9,277 bases of DNA from Alphaproteobacteria bacterium (lineage in GTDB: Bacteria; Pseudomonadota; Alphaproteobacteria; Micavibrionales; Micavibrionaceae): contig JAUICS010000031.1 in assembly GCA_030427765.1 (NCBI GenBank), positions 1 to 9,277 of the forward strand, written 5' to 3'. Both the position numbers and the translations under genes were made by a program. Below, piece after piece: positions 1-7,237 of the stretch; the first letter of the stretch is position 1, and each line of letters opens with the position of its first letter. The notes below the pieces were generated by a model. The model was not told the origin of the DNA. It saw only the letters and a program-made list of their open reading frames with translations, and made no database searches.

Positions 1-633
1 TGCTATGTTGCGTACCTGATGATGAAGGAAGGACCGTGCCTCCAGCGCCAGTGTAATCATACGGCCGCCGCAATTATCATATGGCGTTTCGATGACATCC
101 AGCCTGTCCAGTGTGCGTTCCGGTGATTTTGCCTGACAATCACTCGCGCGGAATGTCGTGAAGTCGTGATGGCCCAATAAATGCCGCGCCCCTTTGCGCA
201 TTGTGTCTGCATCCAGATTATATTTCACATGCCAGACACGGTTTTTGTCTAGGGCAGGGCCGCTCCTGCGGCACAGGATTTTGTATTCGTAGAGTTTGTT
301 TATGGCGTGGTGACGTGCGTGAAATTCGGCATCAACCGGGGCGGCATCAATAATACTTATTGGCGCGGGGCGTAAATGGGCATTGATGGCCTTCGCCAGT
401 TCAAATCCTTCCAGCGGGCGGTCCCCGTAATCAAGATCGAAATGGGCAATCTGTCCGTGTGCATGCACACCGGCATCGGTACGTCCCGCAACGTGAATAA
501 CAATATTCTGCTGACAAAATTTGAATATGGCATCTTCAATGGCACTTTGCACGGTTGGGACGCCGTCCTCCTGCCGTTGCCAGCCATTGAACGGTGTACC
601 GTCGTATTCAATTGTAAGTTTCCAACGTTGCAT
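1..633 (-). CDS. truA: tRNA pseudouridine(38-40) synthase TruA, 3' end outside window
   Basis: This enzyme isomerises uridine to pseudouridine at positions 38-40 of the anticodon stem-loop of many cytoplasmic tRNAs. The visible 211 residues start MQRWKLTIEYDGTPFNGWQR, typical of the TruA N-terminus. The family's catalytic block is GRTDAGVHAHG at residues 50-60, with D53 as the nucleophilic aspartate. LYEYKI (113-118) supplies the conserved active-site tyrosine Y115, and RSFLHHQVRNI (200-210) is the late TruA motif. TruA proteins are usually about 245-270 aa, so roughly 35-60 residues are missing beyond the left edge; nothing looks broken. The ATG at 633-631 is the natural family start, although only a poor ribosome binding site precedes it. 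It lies 108 bp downstream of fmt on the same strand, with a palindromic repeat between them, so co-transcription with fmt is likely. Identity is secure from motifs; operon membership is inferred. Confidence 0.96.
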   Translation of the reverse strand, partial: MQRWKLTIEYDGTPFNGWQRQEDGVPTVQSAIEDAIFKFCQQNIVIHVAGRTDAGVHAHGQIAHFDLDYGDRPLEGFELAKAINAHLRPAPISIIDAAPVDAEFHARHHAINKLYEYKILCRRSGPALDKNRVWHVKYNLDADTMRKGARHLLGHHDFTTFRASDCQAKSPERTLDRLDVIETPYDNCGGRMITLALEARSFLHHQVRNIA

Positions 634-649
634 AATCGTTCATTAATGT

Positions 650-739
650 GTCATTGCGAGGAGAGATGTAAGATCGACGTGGCAATCCAGAGTGGATTAT
701 TGACTGGATCGCCGCGCCGTATTCACGGCTCGCGATGAC
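650..739. repeat. 90 bp imperfect palindromic interspersed repeat between fmt and truA
   Basis: The ends are inverted repeats: GTCATTGCGAG at 650-660 against CTCGCGATGAC at 729-739 (10 of 11 complementary, the odd pair G-U compatible in RNA). A second pair of inner arms, CGTGGCAATCCAG at 678-690 and CTGGATCGCCGCG at 704-716, matches at 11 of 13, again with G-U type differences. The stretch between inner and outer arms is asymmetric (17 versus 12 nt), and the shorter side contains its own small hairpin CCGT-ATTC-ACGG (717-728). Elements with GTCATTGCGAG ends and a GGCAATCCAG core are, from general knowledge, dispersed palindromic repeats in many bacteria including alphaproteobacteria. It nearly fills the gap: 2 bp from the fmt stop codon and 16 bp upstream of the truA start. 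In the mRNA it would fold into a long stem-loop. No second copy was seen in this window. Confidence 0.85.
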
Positions 740-741
740 GG

Positions 742-1689
742 TTATTCTAAAATGTCCCCTATACCAACATAATGCCCGTTAATGGCGGATTTGATATCCA
801 TGGGCTTTGCACTATCCGGTTGTACGGTATTGAGTGTCAGGACGGTGCCTTCGCCGCATGCGGTATTTCCATCATCATCCAGAATTGTCCCCGGCGATTT
901 ATCCGTGGTCGCATCGGATGGCTTGGCGGATTTAATCTTCAGGCGTTTTTCTTGTGCGGATGTGTATACGCCGGGCCATGGGTTCAGGGCACGTATCTGG
1001 CGGTCAATGTCCTGCGCAGACTTGTTCCAGTCGATTTTTCCGTCTTCCTTTTTCAGGAGGGGAGCGTAGGTTGAGAGTTCTTCAATCTGAGGGTTCGAAT
1101 GAGGACGTTCCTGAATATCCGCGATCATGTCGATAACGCCGACGATCATATCGGCGGAAATGTCGGCGAGTTCATCATGCAGGCTTTCTGCCGTTGTATC
1201 GTCCTCGAGCGGTATCATAAGATCCGTTATCACATTTCCTGTATCCAGTCCTTCATCCATCTGCATAATGGAAATCCCGCTTTCTTCATCCCCTTTCCAG
1301 ATGGCATGCTGAATCGGGGATGCCCCGCGCCATCGCGGCAGGATAGATGCATGTATGTTCAGGCAGCCGTATTTGGGTGCGTCTAGTATCCGTTTGGGCA
1401 GGATTAGGCCATATGCGGCGACAATGGCCAAATCAGCCCGTAGCGCCTCAAATTCCGCCAATGCGGCCTCATTCTTTTTCAATGTTTCTGGTGTGCGAAC
1501 GGGTATCCAGTGTTCTTCGGCATATGCATGTACGGGTGACGGCTGTACCTTCTTACCGCGGCCTTTTGGGCGTGGCGGCTGCGTATACACGCACATGACA
1601 TCGTGAATCGAATCGTTGATCGCCTTTAGCGCCGGCACGGCAAAGTCCGGCGTGCCCATGTATGCAATTTTTAGTCGGTTATCTGACAT
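742..1689 (-). CDS. fmt: methionyl-tRNA formyltransferase Fmt
   Basis: Fmt transfers a formyl group from 10-formyltetrahydrofolate to the amino group of methionine on initiator tRNA, for bacterial translation initiation. The 315 aa length is normal for the family. Residues 6-20 (LKIAYMGTPDFAVPA) begin the formyltransferase Rossmann fold. PPRPKGRGKKVQPSPV (38-53) is the basic loop that contacts tRNA. NIHASILPRWRGASPIQ (111-127) holds catalytic N111 and H113 and the SLLP-like folate loop, and MDEGLDTG (144-151) holds catalytic D149. LNPWPGVYT (235-243) marks the C-terminal tRNA-binding domain. The start ATG at 1689-1687 has a weak AAGA-type ribosome binding site just upstream; the in-frame ATG at residue 11 lies inside the fold and is not a credible start. 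It follows the acyltransferase fusion gene by 77 bp and precedes truA. The usual upstream partner def (peptide deformylase) is not adjacent here. Confidence 0.97.
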   Translation of the reverse strand: MSDNRLKIAYMGTPDFAVPALKAINDSIHDVMCVYTQPPRPKGRGKKVQPSPVHAYAEEHWIPVRTPETLKKNEAALAEFEALRADLAIVAAYGLILPKRILDAPKYGCLNIHASILPRWRGASPIQHAIWKGDEESGISIMQMDEGLDTGNVITDLMIPLEDDTTAESLHDELADISADMIVGVIDMIADIQERPHSNPQIEELSTYAPLLKKEDGKIDWNKSAQDIDRQIRALNPWPGVYTSAQEKRLKIKSAKPSDATTDKSPGTILDDDGNTACGEGTVLTLNTVQPDSAKPMDIKSAINGHYVGIGDILE

Positions 1690-1712
1690 TCTTACATGTT
1701 CTCGATTATCAA

Positions 1713-1737
1713 TTACTGCTATCTGATGTAGCAGTAA
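1713..1737. other. stem-loop between the acyltransferase fusion gene and fmt
   Basis: TTACTGCT (1713-1720) and AGCAGTAA (1730-1737) are perfectly complementary over 8 bp around a 9 nt loop. On the minus strand the stem lies in the 77 nt spacer after the stop codon of the upstream gene and about 24 nt before the fmt start. The base is followed by AATTGATAATC rather than a run of U, so it is not a classical intrinsic terminator. It could be an mRNA stability or processing hairpin, a weak attenuator, or the remains of another dispersed repeat. The structure is seen directly; its function is unknown. Confidence 0.55.
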
Positions 1738-1766
1738 CGACTTGAAATGACAATTGATTTCCTATG

Positions 1767-4700
1767 TTAGGTCGGTGTGGCGATCTGCGCATCGACGTGT
1801 TGTCCACGTCCGGAGAGCGCGGCGGCTTGTTCTCGTACAACAAAATCTGCGACATCCATATTCGCTTCCATCGCGCCGCGGTACCATCGCATGAGAACGC
1901 CTTTCTGGGCTTTGCCAATGCTGGTTGTTGGAATTTCCGGAAGGTAGATGATTTCATGCGCCTTCGGCAGTGCCGCCATTTCACTGAAGCCCTGACGCGC
2001 GGCGGCGGATTTAATACGTTCGGCCAATACGGCGGTATCTGTCGGGTCCGTTGTAAAGACAATCGGACGGTTCGGTGCGGATAAATCACCGCCCGGAATA
2101 ACGTCTTTCACCGTTTCTTCACCTGTCGCATCCATCACAAAATCCAGAATGCGGCCCGTTCCGATACGCACATCGTTGTGTTTAAAGAATTCGGTTCCTG
2201 CACGCCCTTTGTAGTGGAAGAAACCGTCTTTATCACGGAAGATAATATCGCCGGTTTCATAGGTACCGTTGAATTCTTCGAGTACGCCCGGATTCTCATG
2301 CCGCATGTAGCCCATAGCGACGTTATCACCTTCGACAACCAATTCACCGATTTCACCTTCTTCATCATAGCCAAGCTGAATATCATCCGCATTTTTGAAT
2401 GAAAAACGCATATCGGGAAGGGGACGACCGATTGAATCCTTTGGTGCCCAGCCCGGTTTTGATACGGAACCGGGTCCCATCATTTCTGTGGCACCCCAGT
2501 TTGATGTCACCAATACACCCTGGCTTTCAATGACTGCGCGATCTTCTTCTTTCAATGCGCCACCGCCGGAAAACGCCGTGGCCTCTGAAATATCGCCTTT
2601 ACCGCGTGTTAAACGGGCCTTCAATTTTGCCGTTGCCGGTGATCCAAAGAATCGTTTTGCGCCTGAAATTCGGAATAGTTCGCTTATGTTGAAGTCAAGC
2701 GGGTTCGGATGCTGGAAGCTTTGTACACCTGCGATAACCGGTCCTATAGCGGCGAATAAGCCGAAACTATGGAAGAATGGCAAACTGTTAAACAACCTGT
2801 CTTTGTTTGACGGTGAAATCGGAATGATTGAGCGTACCATCGATGTTGATGTCTGCAGATTGTCATGGCTAAAGACAACTGCCTTTGATTTTCCGGTAGT
2901 TCCGGACGTGAACAGGATATATGCCGGAACTTCGGATGCAGGTTTGTCTTGATTGGTAACGTCTACAAGACCGCCAAAGGCGCGTGCTGTTCGGGCGATA
3001 AATTTTGTAACGCCTGCCATGCCGGATGCGTCGCGATTGAGAAGGCTGGTTTTCAATGTGCCTTTGATGCCAAACCACATTGTACGCAGCAGTTTTGGGC
3101 GATTTTCATTGCTGAACAATGTGGCAATCTTTCCAATTAAGGAGAGTTCATCAACGTTCATAAGTTCATCTTCCAGATAGACAACGTTAAAACGTTTTTC
3201 GAGTTCGGCCATAACCTGATACACGTCGCGGTCTTCGTCCTTGATTTTGTATTTCAATTTGTCGATATAGGCGCGTGACGTAACGATGGTCTTGGCTTGA
3301 ACGGTATCAAGCTGGTCAACAAGGATATCTACGCCGAGTGTCGGGTCCAGAACGCATGGCACTGTTCCGGCCTTTTGCGCACCCATGAATGCCGTAATAC
3401 CTTTAATACCGCCGGGGAGTAGAGAGCCAAAACGTTCACCCTGATCAAGGTGTTTTTGGAATACGTAACTTACGGCATTTGCCTTAACGCTGACATCTTT
3501 GTATGTCACCGGCGTGATGTTATTATCATTGTCGCGCAGGATAGGGTGATCCAGACCAAAACGCCACACGGCATGGTCAAACGCGGCGGATAAAGATGGA
3601 AATTTTCGGCGGCCCTTAACCGGCAGTTCGTACATAATACGCTGAACCGCCTGTTCTGCCTCTTGGCGGCGCTGCTTTTGGTTTTGACGTGATTCTTCAT
3701 CCAATCTGTTTTCTTTGGACTTATATTGATGAAAAGCATCCAGTTCACGGTGTTCTGATAATAGTTTTAGAAGGCGTTCACGGAACTGTATAACCGCTTT
3801 TGCCTTTTGCTCTTTTAAAGTTTGCAGGCTGTTTAATGCCGTCAGATAAGGGTCCGCTTCGGCAGATTGATCTTTGTCCTCATACGGTTTGTAGGTTCCT
3901 CCGGCAATTTGTTTGTCAAATTCTGCAACTTGTTTTTCAAGATCCGCAATCTGTTGTGACCAGTAACGGCGTTTAAATGTCGCCGTGACCGCATTCACTG
4001 ATGGTATTGTCAATTCAATGCGTTTACGGCTGACTTTACCTAGAAACTTGGCCCATTCATCTTCGTTGTCACGGTCAACTTTTGTCATTTCTTCCTGAAG
4101 ATCGGGATGCGCGGCAATCATGTCCTCATTGGAAATGTATTTATTATGCTCCGCAATGACACTTCGAACGGCCTTTGCATCAATATTTGTACCGTATGTG
4201 CGGACAAATTTATCAAGTTTGGTCGCTAGACGAGCGCGTTCGGATTTAATAAATTCCGCATTTGTCATTTTGGGGGGTAATGCCGGTTCGACCGGATCAA
4301 GAACGACCATGCGCAAATTCGGTTTCCTATGGACTGGGTATCCTTCTAAGTCAGGGTGAGTTTTACCCTCAAGATGTTCGTATCCATCCAGGTAAATCGG
4401 AAGAATTTGGACGTTGCCATCATCCTGATCTGCAAATACACGCCCGGTTCCACCAAAAACCTTCATAATGTTTTCAGGACCCGAGCGTGACAATGTACCT
4501 TCCGGAAAGACAACCCAGTCTTTAACGGTTCCATCCGAAAAATCTTCGTTCAGGTCGATCAGGCCGCGTGGACTGTTCGGGTTCATTGGATACATTTGCA
4601 GACGGCTGAATACAAATCGGTGAAACCAGTTTTTTGTGTAATCTTCGTATTGTTTTGAATCAATCGCAACGGCCAGATTTTCCAGGTCCTCGTACCGCAT

Positions 4701-4988
4701 ATTCAGCATGATGGATACGATGTCATCGAAGGATATGTGGTTGGCAACAATGATGGTTTTCTTGTCGCGGATTTTATCAAGATTATGGCGACCTTTGATT
4801 TTTAGGCCGCTGGATGCGACGCCGGAATAGGCACGCCGCGCACCCCATAAAATGGCACGGTTTAGGATATGACCGAAAAAGCCGGGTTTTCGAAAATTAT
4901 GAACGCGCTGCTTTTCTTTGTTTTCAGGTGTGTTTGTTGCATTAACATCTATGACGCCAGTGTCGGCGTTTTGATCAGCAGAAGCCAT
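1767..4988 (-). CDS. PlsC-type acyltransferase fused to AMP-forming acyl-activating enzyme (Aas-like), 1073 aa
   Basis: This looks like a two-enzyme protein that activates a fatty acid with ATP and esterifies it to a lysophospholipid or glycerolipid acceptor. Residues about 35-260 form a PlsC/LPLAT acyltransferase domain: NHISFDD (83-89) carries the HX4D pair H84/D89, FPEGTLSR (161-168) is the EGT motif, and LPIYLDGYE (196-204) is the last family motif. Residues about 265-455 are charged and helical, with coiled-coil-like stretches near 340-360 and 390-450, and match nothing I recognise. Residues about 460-1045 form an adenylate-forming domain: P-loop FTSGTTGKSK (693-702), WGATE (831-835), ETGD (911-914), hinge GR (928-929) and PTTSIGK with catalytic K1026. 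E. coli Aas has the same domain order in about 719 aa, so this protein is about 350 aa longer. No signal peptide is evident; membrane attachment is probably peripheral. The start ATG has a GAGGA ribosome binding site at 4993-4997, 4 nt away. Domain calls are firm; the exact substrate is inferred. Confidence 0.9.
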   Translation of the reverse strand: MASADQNADTGVIDVNATNTPENKEKQRVHNFRKPGFFGHILNRAILWGARRAYSGVASSGLKIKGRHNLDKIRDKKTIIVANHISFDDIVSIMLNMRYEDLENLAVAIDSKQYEDYTKNWFHRFVFSRLQMYPMNPNSPRGLIDLNEDFSDGTVKDWVVFPEGTLSRSGPENIMKVFGGTGRVFADQDDGNVQILPIYLDGYEHLEGKTHPDLEGYPVHRKPNLRMVVLDPVEPALPPKMTNAEFIKSERARLATKLDKFVRTYGTNIDAKAVRSVIAEHNKYISNEDMIAAHPDLQEEMTKVDRDNEDEWAKFLGKVSRKRIELTIPSVNAVTATFKRRYWSQQIADLEKQVAEFDKQIAGGTYKPYEDKDQSAEADPYLTALNSLQTLKEQKAKAVIQFRERLLKLLSEHRELDAFHQYKSKENRLDEESRQNQKQRRQEAEQAVQRIMYELPVKGRRKFPSLSAAFDHAVWRFGLDHPILRDNDNNITPVTYKDVSVKANAVSYVFQKHLDQGERFGSLLPGGIKGITAFMGAQKAGTVPCVLDPTLGVDILVDQLDTVQAKTIVTSRAYIDKLKYKIKDEDRDVYQVMAELEKRFNVVYLEDELMNVDELSLIGKIATLFSNENRPKLLRTMWFGIKGTLKTSLLNRDASGMAGVTKFIARTARAFGGLVDVTNQDKPASEVPAYILFTSGTTGKSKAVVFSHDNLQTSTSMVRSIIPISPSNKDRLFNSLPFFHSFGLFAAIGPVIAGVQSFQHPNPLDFNISELFRISGAKRFFGSPATAKLKARLTRGKGDISEATAFSGGGALKEEDRAVIESQGVLVTSNWGATEMMGPGSVSKPGWAPKDSIGRPLPDMRFSFKNADDIQLGYDEEGEIGELVVEGDNVAMGYMRHENPGVLEEFNGTYETGDIIFRDKDGFFHYKGRAGTEFFKHNDVRIGTGRILDFVMDATGEETVKDVIPGGDLSAPNRPIVFTTDPTDTAVLAERIKSAAARQGFSEMAALPKAHEIIYLPEIPTTSIGKAQKGVLMRWYRGAMEANMDVADFVVREQAAALSGRGQHVDAQIATPT

Positions 4989-4992
4989 TCCG

Positions 4993-4997
4993 TCCTC
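4993..4997 (-). promoter_or_regulatory. ribosome binding site of the acyltransferase fusion gene
   Basis: On the minus strand GAGGA is followed by CGGA and then the ATG at 4988. This is a near-ideal Shine-Dalgarno sequence and spacing, and it fixes the start of the 1073 aa protein. Confidence 0.75.
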
Positions 4998-5035
4998 ATT
5001 TAAAAATTATTTATTAAATTCAATTTTAAAGAGGA

Positions 5036-5065
5036 ACATTAAGTTAAAGTGAAATATTATGTCAA
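5036..5065 (-). promoter_or_regulatory. putative sigma70-like promoter of the acyltransferase fusion gene
   Basis: Reading the minus strand, a consensus -35 TTGACA (5065-5060) is followed after 18 nt by TAATGT (5041-5036), a poor -10 with 3 of 6 consensus bases. Transcription would begin near 5029, giving a leader of about 40 nt before the ATG at 4988. The site lies in the AT-rich 105 bp gap after the stop codon of the upstream acyl-activating gene, where no terminator hairpin is visible. The fusion gene may therefore be transcribed both from its own promoter and by read-through. An overlapping TTGACG just upstream could serve as an alternative -35. Confidence 0.4.
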
Positions 5066-5093
5066 CGTCAAAGTGATGCTTGTGACCAGATAG

Positions 5094-7166
5094 TTACATT
5101 TTCAACGCAATGGTGTCATCTGCTCTCGGTGGCTCTGGAATCATTGTTTCAGGGGTTAGTGTTTCAGGGCCTTCCATTACGTTACGAAGGCAGTCTATCA
5201 AAGCTGGCGGTGATAATCCGGCCGCGGCCTGATCTTTTTGGTACTGTACGGCACGGCGCAGAAGGACTTGCATAGTTTTTCCGTATGTTTCCTCAACACC
5301 GACCTTCATAGTATGGGCAACGACCAAATCCATAATTTCTTCAATGGCTTGCGGAATTTCCAGATCAGGCTTTTCCTGTTTCAGATCATACGCTGCACGG
5401 TAGAGAAGCTTTAGTGCGCCAAGTGCTGGTTTACGCAGATCGGTAAGTGGGAACCATTCCGGACTGAGTGCGTAAATTTCATTCTTACGCGGCAGGAATT
5501 TTCCGTGTATATCAAGGATGTTTTCTCCATCAGTTTCAATAAGACCGGTGGCTTTTTGGACGGCCTCCAGAATATCATCCGGCATAATGTTGCGGGTGGT
5601 GAAGTAAAATGGACGGTCGTTTAATTCAGGGTTTCCGCCGCCGATAGTGGCGCTTTCAATTTCATCTTCCGGAACATCCGATGCGCCGGGCAAGAACGTA
5701 TTTATAGCATCGTTGGTGGCTTGCGTAATGGCCTGCAACGCAACGCGGTCACCGTCCGTGTTGATAAATTCTTCGTTCGCACGGCCGACCGGTGATAAAT
5801 ACGGTTCGTCCATTCCATCTTCGTACGCCGCGCGCACAATATCGCCGCTGTGGTAATATCCGTCTTCATCAGTCAGTGGTTCGATTTCACCCGGCGCAGT
5901 TGCGCGCATGTATCCCATGGCGAGGGCAGGGCCTTTTACCAGTAATTCGCCAAGTTCTTCACCTTGGTCGGGGGTAAAGCCGTCTACAGGTTTGATTTTC
6001 ATGTCAAAACCGGCGAGTAAATATCCTGCTGATTTTACCGGCGACGGTTTGTAACGTGTTCGTCCTGTGGATGGGCCAGATACTTCCGATGCGCCGTACC
6101 AGTTGAAGTGGTTTATACCCGCAGCATTAAAGGCGGTGCGGTGGTCATCCGATGCGGCATTGCCGCTATGGTATACCGTCCTTCCCTCCATAATACCGTT
6201 AACATCGGCCTCAAGCTTTGAAACAATTGTTTTTGGTGCGCCGAAGATGATGTCTGCATCATGTTCATTGATTAAATCCAGTGACACTTTCGGTTCTTTT
6301 GGTGATGGATGAAGTAGTACCGGAATACCTTCCATCGGTCCGCCGAAAGCAATTAACGATCCAAAAATATGCGATATCGGCAGATCCATGTACATAAGGG
6401 ATTCCGGTCCGGCGTCTGGAACCTCTATCCGCATTGATTTCAAGGCCTCTTGCAAATTCGTTTGTGAATACACAATACATTTCGGGTCTGATGTTGTTCC
6501 GGATGTGGCAATCATAAACGCGGGTGTTTCGGATGGTTTTGTTAATGTTGCGCTTTCGGTAAAGGGGCCACGTAATTGATTTAGTGTGGTTTTTATCTTT
6601 GCCTCTCCTAGAGAAAGTAAGGTGCGGAGTATGTTTAATCCTGATTTTGCCTCATCTTCCAGATAGATAATTTCAACGCCGGTGGCTTTTACTTTTTCTA
6701 AAATGCCAAATATATCATTCTTTAAGCCGGATTGTTTGAAGCTTTCGTCTAGTTTTTTTAGGTAAGATTTTGACGTTATTATTTTTTGCGGCCCTGAATA
6801 TTTGCCTGCGGCTTTTTCATCCTCGGATGGGCCGATGGCAACCATCTGGCGTATCATGTCGTACGACCCGAGCAAAGGCGATAGATTTAATGGGACGGCG
6901 CCTGCACGTTGCGCACCGTAAAAGACCTTTACGCTTTCACTATGGGTTGGAAGAAGCATGCCAAATCGTTCACCGGGTTCGAAGTGCCGACGCATGATAT
7001 CACCGAACACATGGGACCACATGCTAAGTGCGCCAAGCGTCAGCGTTCCTTTATCGCCAGTAATGATTGCGGTGTGGTCGGAACCAAGTTCATAAGCGGC
7101 CTTATCAAGGCGCTGGACCATTGTTAGTTCGTGTTCGTCCGTTGGTGAAGATGTATGTTCAGCCAT
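5094..7166 (-). CDS. AMP-forming acyl-CoA/acyl-ACP synthetase family protein with C-terminal extension
   Basis: This adenylate-forming (AMP-binding) enzyme probably activates a fatty or other carboxylic acid to an acyl-adenylate and then a thioester. In the 690 aa form, ATSGTTSDPK (220-229) is the P-loop, YGASE (357-361) the A5 motif, HSGD (439-442) the ATP-ribose-binding aspartate, and VGR (460-462) the domain hinge. FPLTDLRK (572-579) ends in K579, aligning with the catalytic lysine of the neighbouring fusion protein, although the usual preceding glycine is arginine. About 95 residues follow the normal end of the fold (from about 594), helical and unassigned. It is a paralogue of the neighbour's synthetase half: both have GERFG-LLP, IIYLEDE/VVYLEDE and DRP-FTT/NRP-FTT blocks. 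The frame stays open to an ATG at 7244 (716 aa), but that lies upstream of the best promoter; MAEHTSSP at 7166, preceded by GGGAG, is preferred, with 7190 as an alternative. The family is sure; the substrate is not. Confidence 0.88.
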   Translation of the reverse strand: MAEHTSSPTDEHELTMVQRLDKAAYELGSDHTAIITGDKGTLTLGALSMWSHVFGDIMRRHFEPGERFGMLLPTHSESVKVFYGAQRAGAVPLNLSPLLGSYDMIRQMVAIGPSEDEKAAGKYSGPQKIITSKSYLKKLDESFKQSGLKNDIFGILEKVKATGVEIIYLEDEAKSGLNILRTLLSLGEAKIKTTLNQLRGPFTESATLTKPSETPAFMIATSGTTSDPKCIVYSQTNLQEALKSMRIEVPDAGPESLMYMDLPISHIFGSLIAFGGPMEGIPVLLHPSPKEPKVSLDLINEHDADIIFGAPKTIVSKLEADVNGIMEGRTVYHSGNAASDDHRTAFNAAGINHFNWYGASEVSGPSTGRTRYKPSPVKSAGYLLAGFDMKIKPVDGFTPDQGEELGELLVKGPALAMGYMRATAPGEIEPLTDEDGYYHSGDIVRAAYEDGMDEPYLSPVGRANEEFINTDGDRVALQAITQATNDAINTFLPGASDVPEDEIESATIGGGNPELNDRPFYFTTRNIMPDDILEAVQKATGLIETDGENILDIHGKFLPRKNEIYALSPEWFPLTDLRKPALGALKLLYRAAYDLKQEKPDLEIPQAIEEIMDLVVAHTMKVGVEETYGKTMQVLLRRAVQYQKDQAAAGLSPPALIDCLRNVMEGPETLTPETMIPEPPRADDTIALKM

Positions 7167-7208
7167 TCTCCCGATAACCCTTGTTTGCATGTTCTGTTGT
7201 TTGTTTTC

Positions 7209-7237
7209 ATAGTATGTGTAAATCCATACACTGGCAA
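7209..7237 (-). promoter_or_regulatory. putative sigma70-like promoter of the acyl-activating enzyme gene
   Basis: On the minus strand TTGCCA (7237-7232; 5 of 6 match to TTGACA) is separated by exactly 17 nt from TACTAT (7214-7209), which keeps the key TA---AT positions of a -10 box. Transcription would start near 7202. That leaves about 35 nt of leader before the ATG at 7166 and would exclude the ATG at 7244 from the transcript. The prediction is by eye only. Confidence 0.45.

Noticed and set aside
376..738. Plus-strand frame of 120 codons opposite truA and across the repeat
   Set aside because: It is antisense to a clearly conserved TruA frame, extends through the palindromic repeat, and has no convincing ribosome binding site.
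1725..1753. Possible promoter for fmt on the minus strand (TTGTCA, 17 nt, TACATC)
   Set aside because: The -35 is acceptable but the -10 matches at only three positions and sits inside the stem-loop; too weak to annotate.
2395..2952. Plus-strand frame of 185 codons inside the acyltransferase fusion gene
   Set aside because: It lies opposite the conserved AMP-binding domain, whose motifs are intact on the minus strand; the product resembles no family and the frame is best explained as a shadow.
4989..5093. Possible terminator between the two acyl-activating genes
   Set aside because: No inverted repeat of useful length followed by a U-tract is visible; the region is AT-rich and reads better as a promoter and leader.
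5094..5387. C-terminal tail of the acyl-activating enzyme as an acyl carrier domain
   Set aside because: No DSL/DSI-type serine context for phosphopantetheine attachment is present.
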